A stretch of 64,000 nt of DNA, taken from positions 1,612,001-1,676,000 of the forward strand of contig VCCP01000005.1 in NCBI GenBank assembly GCA_005765155.1, in the 5' to 3' direction. Made by a program: the position numbers and the translations under genes. Positions 57,265 to 64,000 of the stretch are shown one piece after another; the stretch's first letter is position 1; every line of letters begins with the position of its first letter. The notes beneath the pieces were generated by a model. The model ran no database searches, was not told where the DNA came from, and worked only from the letters and a program-made list of their open reading frames with translations. The DNA is from Zelopaecilomyces penicillatus (lineage: Eukaryota > Ascomycota > Sordariomycetes > Hypocreales > Pseudodiploosporaceae).

Positions 57265-58098
57265 ATGTTGTTCGCGCTCATCTTTGTGTGGAATCGAATC
57301 TCACAGATTGTGACTTTGGTAAGTACAGATGGCGACAAGACAAGCTTCATGCTGCTTCCTAAACACTGGGAACACTGCCTCATGTGTCTGCGCACATTGT
57401 GATACTGCGCCTTCAGCAGTCCTGTAGCAGCAACCTTTGCGCCTGACTGAAGCGCATGGCCTTCAAACTCTTACAAATACACCCTTTACCGCTCAAAAGC
57501 TAACATGACATCTCTCTAACTCTAGATTCCCATCGTCGGCATGCTCGGCTGGTTCGTCAACAAGTTCGACAACCACAACGTCCTCACACCCAACCCTATC
57601 CTTATCCTCTTCATCGTCTCCGTTCTCGCTCTCTCCTGGGCTGTCTTCACCCTCTTCTTCTACCACCGCTCCTCGACCAACGCTCTTCTCGTTGCCCTCG
57701 TCGACATTGGCATCGTCGGCGCCCTCATCGCCGGCGTCTATTTCCTACGCGGCATCACCCACGCCCAATGCGACGACCCCTCCAACAGCCGCATCTGGTA
57801 CGTCCACGTCCGCGACGTCACCATTGCCGGCTACACCTGGGGCCTCAACAAGCCGTGCGCCATGCTTAAAGCCTGTTTCGCATTTGGCATCATCAACTGC
57901 CTGCTGTTTACGACGACGGCTTTTGCTTCGTATCTGCATGGCGATAGCCTCGGCCCTGTCTATGAGGAGCGCGTTGTGCGCAGCCACCATAGCGGGCACA
58001 GCGGACGGCATTCTAGCCATCATAGCCACCGACACCGTAGCCGCTCTGGAGGCTCATACCACGGAAGCCACCACTCTCACCGCCGTGTCTATGTCTAA
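57265..58098 (+). CDS. MARVEL-type membrane protein with His/Ser/Arg-rich tail
   Basis: Two exons, 57265..57318 and 57526..58098 (207-nt intron, GTAAGT...TCTAG); 208 residues. The short first exon encodes MLFALIFVWNRISQIVTL, joined to IPIVGMLGWFVNKFDNHN. Membrane segments follow at LILFIVSVLALSWAVFTLFF, ALLVALVDIGIVGALIAGVYF and LKACFAFGIINCLLFTTTAF, with a loop RDVTIAGYTWGLNKPCAMLK before the last span. The C-terminal 40 residues are unusually rich in histidine (12), serine and arginine (e.g. RHSSHHSHRHRSRSGG). The layout matches fungal MARVEL proteins. The tail should be cytosolic; metal or phospholipid binding is possible but unproven. Confidence 0.85.
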
Positions 58099-58578
58099 AG
58101 TATTGAAACTTACTACTTTGATACTTCAAAGAACGGTTCCAAAGACAATGACGAAATGAGAGGAAAGATGACAGACAAACAGAAACGATAAAATGGATGC
58201 CAATGGGATGGCTTAAAGAGTCGCGGCGACGACTTACGGCCTGCGGATGAATGTGAAACGAGCTGGGCCTGGAATGAGAGGTGTTCAAGGGGTAATGGGC
58301 TGGTTTTTGCTTGATTCTTTTAGGATACTTTGATTTATTGGTATATTGACACATCTATTTGGTAATGAATCCAGTTTGGATGTCGTTACCAAAACGGAGA
58401 CATGTCATATAGTTGGGTGGATGTCTGACCAAGCAAGCTTTGGCTGCTGGATATGCTGTTATTTATCGCGCCGAATATACATGATGAAATATGTGCTATA
58501 AATTCACATTTGCAGTCCGTCTTTTTGTGCTCGTGGATATCATTGTTTTCCCTTTTCAACATTCCCTATCATGCTTTT
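58099..58578. other. Convergent intergenic spacer
   Basis: About 480 nt between the second MARVEL gene and DPH2. Nothing but expected 3' UTRs. Confidence 0.55.
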
Positions 58579-60195
58579 TTAATGCTTCTCCTCCCCCTGC
58601 CCGTCCCCGACATGATAACCTCTCGCTATCCCGCCCCTGCCTTCCTCAACTAGTGTGCTGGCCTCTTGGTCGAAATCGGTCCCCAGGCCTTGCCACGTCC
58701 GCTGTGATCGGAGGTACTCGGCGCCTGGACTAGCTACGCCGTTGACGCTGGCCAGTTCGCCAGCGAATCGTTTTACAAGCGCATCAGACGAGCGTGGTTC
58801 GCCGTCTTTTGTTGTCTTGGTTGTGGATATTGAGTCGCCGGTGGTGAGTCGCATTGGCCGGCTATGGCTGACGAGTTTGCCTGTTCGTAGATCAAACACT
58901 GGGGGTAAGGACTCGTCTCCATCAACGCCCTCTTCTTCATTCTCTTCCCCATCTGCGCGGTCCTGGCTATTACCGTCGGTAGTATTCTGCATAGCCGATG
59001 TCGCATCCTCTGCTGCATCTTGCAACTTTAGCTTTTCGATGCCTCCCCACCACTCCTCTCCCCATATTCTCTCTTCCTCATTCATCAGCGCCACCTCCAT
59101 TTCAAACGGAGTAATCACCGGCCTCCAGTACCCAACATCGTCTTCAATCAGCCCGCTCTCCCAGCACCCCACTACCACCCAACCTTCAATCTCAGCAAAA
59201 TTAGCCAGCTTGGCGGGGTTTAGTTTGCCAACGACGACTGTATAGCTCTTTTTCCCCGCCTTTGCAATCTTACTCCGAAGCAGCTCCATCGACGTTAGGT
59301 AGTTTGATACGGAAAGCGTGTTGACCAGGATGCCAATCACGCCGGCGGATGCCAAGGAGAGCACGCGAGCGAACCTTCGGCGAAGGAGACCTGCAGTGCG
59401 CATTGTGGGGTTATCCAGAGATGGTGATGAGGCTGATGGTGTTGAGAGGACGTGTAGCGAGGCGAACCGTGACTTTAGAGCAAGGAGGAGAGATGAGGGA
59501 GGGTCGGAGATGTGGAAAAGCGCGTGGGATTTTAGGAGTTCTTCATCCATTGGCTCCCCTACTATCCTCCTGTTCGGTATAATGCCGCTGGGATCCCTCA
59601 TAACCTCTGTTGCCACCACATTCTCATACCCAATTGCCTTAAGCTCTTCCGTGAATTGGTCCACGTGGTTCTGATACGTCAAGTCCGCCATGATCACCAC
59701 CCTTGCACTCTTTTCTGTAAACTGATTCGTGAACTGCTTAATCACCGCATCGTGGTCCAGCTCGTGTGACGTATACACATATATGACTGGCAGCCGACTC
59801 GTCGGGCTCAGACAGGTCCTCCCGTAGTGAACCACAACATCCGCATCTGCATGCTCGGCCGCGATCTCGTCGACACAGCATGCGCTGTAACTCGTGTCGG
59901 CCAATATGCATATCCGCATCGGCTTTTCGCTGCTGCCGTGCTCGTCACCGGAAGCGAGTCCCTGCTTCAGTAGTTCTACCACTTTCGGCGCATCTACTAG
60001 CATATGATCGGGGAACTGCAGCGCGACCGACTTCCACCCGCCCTGGCAGACCTCTGTTATGGTACGGGGGATTTCATATGTCGACTTTAAGGTATCGTCC
60101 GAGAGTGTCGATTTCGTCGCTGAGGATGCGGAGACTTCGAGCATTTGGTCGTCTGGTGTTGACAGCACCGGCGCTGTGGCGAGTTTAGCAGCCAT
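58579..60195 (-). CDS. DPH2: DPH2, 2-(3-amino-3-carboxypropyl)histidine synthase subunit 2
   Basis: Single exon, 538 residues from the ATG at 60195 (MAAKLATAP); the 53 upstream in-frame codons are probably leader. Family blocks appear in order: STYEIPRTITEVCQGGW, VALQFPDHMLVDAP, ILADTSYSACCVDEIAAEH, VVHYGRTCLSPTSRLPVIYV, GVIGILVNTLSVSNYL, VVVGKLNPAKLANFAEIEGW, VVVGCWESGLIEDDVGYWRPVITPFE and, at the end, LRSQRTWQGLGTDF. With Dph1 it forms the iron-sulfur enzyme for the first step of diphthamide synthesis on eEF2; Dph2 supports the cluster in Dph1. Candidate ligand cysteines lie in SACCVDE, RTCLSP and GCWESG. Length is normal for fungal DPH2. A low-complexity acidic insert (near residues 415-450) separates the last domain from the C-terminus. 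Confidence 0.95.
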   Translation of the reverse strand: MAAKLATAPVLSTPDDQMLEVSASSATKSTLSDDTLKSTYEIPRTITEVCQGGWKSVALQFPDHMLVDAPKVVELLKQGLASGDEHGSSEKPMRICILADTSYSACCVDEIAAEHADADVVVHYGRTCLSPTSRLPVIYVYTSHELDHDAVIKQFTNQFTEKSARVVIMADLTYQNHVDQFTEELKAIGYENVVATEVMRDPSGIIPNRRIVGEPMDEELLKSHALFHISDPPSSLLLALKSRFASLHVLSTPSASSPSLDNPTMRTAGLLRRRFARVLSLASAGVIGILVNTLSVSNYLTSMELLRSKIAKAGKKSYTVVVGKLNPAKLANFAEIEGWVVVGCWESGLIEDDVGYWRPVITPFEMEVALMNEEERIWGEEWWGGIEKLKLQDAAEDATSAMQNTTDGNSQDRADGEENEEEGVDGDESLPPVFDLRTGKLVSHSRPMRLTTGDSISTTKTTKDGEPRSSDALVKRFAGELASVNGVASPGAEYLRSQRTWQGLGTDFDQEASTLVEEGRGGIARGYHVGDGQGEEKH

Positions 60196-61060
60196 GATGG
60201 ATGTGGTCTTGCTTGCGCAAAATGCCGCCCTGTATGTCCCAATATTCTGTTTTCGCCAATATCTTGGAGGTCGCTGATTCCAAGCGGGAAGAAAATCCAA
60301 TGAAGGACAAAGATTCTTTCGTTTGGGTTGGAGGGGTTGAGTAGCCCTGTGCAACCGCGGGGTAGTGGTGCAGATTACGACAACATTTGGCGTGCAAGAG
60401 TGGTGATAATCTGTGAACTCTTTTTGGCACCCCGTTTTGCTGATGAATGGGGTAATAGGGTAATTCTCATTGGTGTGGTCTTGGGAATGGTGCTGGATTG
60501 AGGTATGTGTAGCATTGACATTTACTCTGATTACTTTTTGTTTATATTATTAGTATGGGAAACCCGATTTAGCGTTAAGTCACCTGGACATTAAATTCAT
60601 AAGAATTTTCCTTCATCGCGGGTCGTGGCTCAAGATATAAGTTATACTTAACAAACATTAGCAGCCCATTTCGGTATAAAAGAGTTTCAGCTGTGGGCGG
60701 GGTTTGGTGTATTTTCTAATCTATAAGAACGAAAACAAGACATAAGACAGGCAACTCTACACGTCTGTACTGACCGATCTTATTATGAATTGGGATATGA
60801 TCGAATTCAGTAATGCCAGCGGCAGTGTCTCCAAGCAATAACGAAGATTTACCAAATTCTTTTGCAGAACCAACCGGCCTGTCGATCTTGCGACCCTTGT
60901 CCTAGTAAGGCAGTACAAAGATGTCATATCAGAATGTACAATAGAAATAACCAAATAAAGACAGGCTGCTTGGCTGCCTAAAGCTCAACTGGACAAATTT
61001 TAAGCCCAACCAATTGCTATCAACCTAGATCCTCCACCAAACTAAATCTACAGTGACGCA
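60196..61060. other. Divergent intergenic region
   Basis: About 865 nt between DPH2 (minus) and the next plus-strand gene. A TATAAAA at 60675-60681 is a possible promoter element for the plus-strand gene, though it is 380 nt from the ATG. No gene seen. Confidence 0.5.
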
Positions 61061-62109
61061 ATGGCTAATGAACACTTCCAACCCACCTTGGGTGACATTC
61101 ACGTTGTTCGTGCTATGCTTGTTCGAGCAGGTATACTCCCTGAGCTGGTCGAGTCAATACTTGACAGTGCAGAATACTGGGCGCGATCAACAAGCAGAGC
61201 CACATTGAACGTTAAAATCTATGCGCATTGGGTACAGGATGAAGTGTACCGTGGGGAACGATTTCTGGTGAGAATCAAACCACAACTCCACCGAAGTTAT
61301 CAGGTCTAGGTATACCACAAATCACTAACACGAAACAACTCAGCTTCGGTCATGTCCTGTGGGCTTTATAAGTTCCCCATCCCCAGGAAAAGACCCTCAT
61401 GGGCCGGCATATCACACTACAACAATTGAGCCTCGTCCTATTGGTACCCCATGCAGTCGTAAATTTTTCCAAGACCTGCTACATAATCCACCGACACAAA
61501 GGCAGTCGGTGCGCAAGGTCGTATTTCGGATTCGAAGCCATGATCAAGGGTGGACAACTGACGAAAGGTCAGGGCCATTCATCGCCGCCAAGACGTGGTT
61601 TGATGTAGGAATAGAAAGATTCGATGCTGATCATTCATGTGAGATTATTAACTCCAACTACAGAAATATTGGAGTGGGCAAAGGTTTCTAACATTGAAGT
61701 TACTAACTACCTATTTGCAGGCGAACATTGTGCAAATGAGAGGCAGCTGTCTCTCTGCAAGTTGAGACCCATCGAGCCACAGATCAAATCGAAAAAGATC
61801 AACGGTGAAATCAGACACGAGTATGCCCATGTGGACGAGTTCAGTAGGTGGGAAATCCAGCGGAACAAAGTGGCAGAGCCAGCCTGGGTCGACTATGAAA
61901 TCACATGGACTTGCAAAGATGTGGTCTCCCCAAAATCACCTGCCGCACAACGGTTGATGGAAGAGGGCAAAGGCCAAATGGATGGCGATGGCCAGTTTGT
62001 TAGAAGCCTTGAATTAGGCGACGTCATTACCATCTGGGGAAAGGCGAGAGATCGGGCGTGGGTGAATAGCGTTGAGTCGGCTCAGATCGACATTTACTGG
62101 GCGATATGA
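61061..62109 (+). CDS. Conserved fungal protein of unknown function
   Basis: Three exons: 61061..61267, 61344..61638 and 61721..62109; 296 residues. The N-terminus (LGDIHVVRAMLVRAGILPELVESILDSAEYW) is helical. Downstream blocks are VRKVVFRIRSHDQGWTTD, FIAAKTWFDVGIERFD, WVDYEITWTCKD and GDGQFVRSLELGDVITIWGKARDRAWVNSVESAQIDIYW. The pattern of beta strands ending in FVR-L-GD-I-IWAKAR--GW-N-V---D-YW recurs in uncharacterised fungal proteins, some of them larger and carrying ankyrin repeats. It may be a beta-sandwich ligand-binding module. No signal peptide, membrane segment or catalytic motif. I do not recognise a named family. Confidence 0.75.
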
Positions 62110-63151
62110 AGTCACGGGTGAGTTGTCGAGGTCGGCTGACAGGTTGAGGCAGACTCAGCTTTTCTCTTGCCTCGTTAATAGTTGCTCTTGTGGCTGTAAT
62201 AGGCAAGCTACGGTTTCATGTGTGATGTCATTGGAGGCTTCCATACTAGTAGTTCCTTGGGCAGATGAATCAGTCCTTTCTGCTTCAAAGAACCACTCCC
62301 TTGTTTACCACAAAAGCTATGCAGTGGCTGTAGCTAGGTAAACTGTGATGTCTATAACAGGCGTTGCTGTCAGTGTCAAGCAAAATGACATTTGAACTAG
62401 GTAGGTAGTGCATTAGTGGCACCCAGCCGCAAAGCCTTTGTCGGGCAAAGTCACGTCAATCTTCAAGTCATACGATGGCCTGGCCCTGGTCGTTTTAGCT
62501 GGTTTGAAGGCCTGCAAGTACATGCATCTTTGCCAGACGTGTTGCATTTCTAGGTCGGCTCGGGTATCCAATCCATCGCCGAGTCGGTGATTGTGTGGAG
62601 TTGGGTCAGTGTGGGTTGCAGTTCAGAGTGATGTGTTAATTAGTGGTTGGCGTCAGCGAGACTCGATGCAACGTTTGTCCCAAAACGGAAGTACGTGTAT
62701 GCACGGCAATCTACCCGATGAACCGACCAACACAATCGTTAAAGGTGAAGGTGCTGACAGACATAAGACTGGAACAATAATTCGTGTACAAAGTACGGAT
62801 ACGGAGTATTACGGAGTCCCTGGTAGGTGTCCCACAGAGCTCGGACTTTATGGTTTGTGTGAGTGTCTGCTGGGTCCGTCCACGTCGCCAATAAACCTTG
62901 CTAGTCAATTAGAACTGCTCCCGAATGTCCCAAAATGTAAATTCGTAGTGATGGAGAAGGACTTAGAATCGTATGTTGCAAAAGACCTTCCCCTTTTCTA
63001 TCACTGCAGCTGGCATCTAGGTGGGTTTGCCGTGAGACGTTTCCATAAGAATGCTATTGACTGCCCGTTCTGATGGACTGATGCTTCTGGCTCCTGGTTG
63101 TCGCTACATATCATTTACTACCCACTGACGTTGGGAGAACCGAACCACATC
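62110..63151. other. Intergenic region
   Basis: About 1.04 kb between two plus-strand genes. A 160-codon open frame at 62591-63073 begins with GTG, has no domain and ends just upstream of the monooxygenase; I treat it as non-coding. It contains near-repeated ACGGAGTA units. Confidence 0.5.
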
Positions 63152-64000
63152 ATGGACTCCACGACCAATCATAGAACAGGTCATTTCCTACAAGGCAAGA
63201 CTATCATTGTGGCGGGTGGTGGCATGGCTGGTTCTGCCTTCGTAGCCAGCCTCCGACATCTATGGGACCCGAAACTAAACGCACCTACCGTTATTGTGTA
63301 CGATCGTGATGCACAGAATACGGTAGCTGAGAGAGAAGGCTATACAATATCTCTCTCAGGTTTCGATAATACCGGCGGCCTTACAGCATTGAGAAAAATT
63401 GGCCTGTTGAAATCAGCACTGGACTATGCTGTTTCTGGCCTTGACGGATCCGGGTCGTTCAAGATTTGGGACCGTGAATGGAAAGAGCTCATCAGCCTCC
63501 GACGAGAGCCATTGCCAGGCATTCCGACGCCAAGCATACGAATCGCCCGGAAAGACTTGCGAAGAGTTCTCCACGGTTCCATGGAAAGCAATAGTCAAAA
63601 CAATGTCCAGTGGGAATCCCAATGCGTATCCGCGATTCAGTTACCCAATGGCCGCATTCGAGTGCGTGTAATCCACGAAGGTGGACTCCGGGAATCAGAA
63701 GAAGACTGTGATCTCCTGGTGGCAGCTGATGGTGCCAACAGCAAGATACGGCACCTGCTTCGCCCAGATGATATCTTGCAGAGCACCGGCGCTGTTCTTC
63801 GAGGAGGGGTGGCAACGGTTGATGAATCGTTAAGAGCGACGATCAAGGAAGACTGGGGTTTCGTATTATCACGCACAGGCGTATCATGCTTCCTGTCACC
63901 AGTTGACAAATATCGCGTGCTGTGGACAATTGGCCACTTTGAAGACGCAGCACCCTGCCTGGATCGAGCTTCGACGAAGGACATACAGACCGTCATCAGC
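63152..64000 (+). CDS. FAD-dependent monooxygenase, 3' end beyond window
   Basis: The frame from the ATG at 63152 is open to the window end (283 codons). The N-terminus has the dinucleotide-binding GKTIIVAGGGMAGSAFVASL (GxGxxG-type), then EREGYTISLSG, SIRIARKDLRRVLHG (the motif before the substrate domain) and DLLVAADGANSKIR (the DG motif of FAD hydroxylases). This is the PHBH-fold class of flavoprotein hydroxylases, common in fungal catabolic and secondary metabolism. The C-terminal GD motif and substrate lid lie beyond the window, as may partner genes of any cluster. No signal peptide. Substrate unknown. Confidence 0.9.
   Translation, partial: MDSTTNHRTGHFLQGKTIIVAGGGMAGSAFVASLRHLWDPKLNAPTVIVYDRDAQNTVAEREGYTISLSGFDNTGGLTALRKIGLLKSALDYAVSGLDGSGSFKIWDREWKELISLRREPLPGIPTPSIRIARKDLRRVLHGSMESNSQNNVQWESQCVSAIQLPNGRIRVRVIHEGGLRESEEDCDLLVAADGANSKIRHLLRPDDILQSTGAVLRGGVATVDESLRATIKEDWGFVLSRTGVSCFLSPVDKYRVLWTIGHFEDAAPCLDRASTKDIQTVIS

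Noticed and set aside
60196..60354. 53-codon N-terminal extension of DPH2
   Set aside because: Not similar to the DPH2 N-terminus; the ATG at 60195 gives the usual start.
62591..63073. 160-codon frame just upstream of the monooxygenase
   Set aside because: Begins with GTG, contains repetitive ACGGAGTA sequence, and matches no family pattern.

Overview
This window is nuclear DNA of a filamentous ascomycete, most probably a Sordariomycete and perhaps Hypocreales. The evidence is genes broken by short introns (about 55-220 nt) with GT donors, CTAAC/CTAAT-like branch sites and AG acceptors; intergenic DNA rich in GTAG-type and dinucleotide repeats; and fungal-only families (Zn2Cys6 regulator, DUF1769, STE6-type ABC exporter, F-box/LRR proteins, purine nucleoside permease). 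I cannot name the species. No rRNA, tRNA, transposon, CRISPR array or prokaryotic-style operon was seen. Exon boundaries below were read by eye from splice signals; every complete multi-exon model gives one open frame with phases that add up.

Layout from left to right: the 5' part of a secreted or vacuolar purine nucleoside permease-family protein (minus strand, runs off position 1); a PMC1-type Ca2+-ATPase (plus) tail to tail with a STE6-like full ABC transporter (minus); PBDC1/Ypl225w (plus, five exons); an unrecognised conserved fungal protein whose start codon appears to be assembled by splicing (plus); an MFS drug/H+ antiporter (minus); a single-pass membrane protein with a Cys-rich ectodomain (minus); a DUF1769 protein (minus); a membrane-tethered alpha/beta hydrolase (plus) converging on a cupin (minus), with a run of 23 G between them. 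A gene-poor stretch of about 5.8 kb follows.

The right half holds an FBXO31-like F-box protein (plus), a secreted PAF-acetylhydrolase-like esterase (minus), a Zn2Cys6 regulator (plus), a large VIT + vWA protein (minus), an eight-exon protein with a fungal helical N-terminal domain (plus), a MARVEL-type membrane protein (plus), a glyoxalase/VOC protein (minus), an F-box/LRR protein (plus), a second MARVEL-type protein with a His-rich tail (plus), DPH2 (minus), a small conserved fungal protein (plus), and the 5' part of a FAD-dependent monooxygenase (plus, runs off position 64000).

The genes look like a normal mixture of housekeeping functions (Ca2+ homeostasis, eEF1A chaperoning and eEF2 diphthamide synthesis, ubiquitin ligase adaptors), membrane functions and uncharacterised fungal genes, not a biosynthetic cluster. 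The most unusual signals are gene-structural: a splice-assembled start codon, a 57-nt stopless 3n intron at the edge of an ABC nucleotide-binding domain, and several introns that can only be read as ending in AAG.
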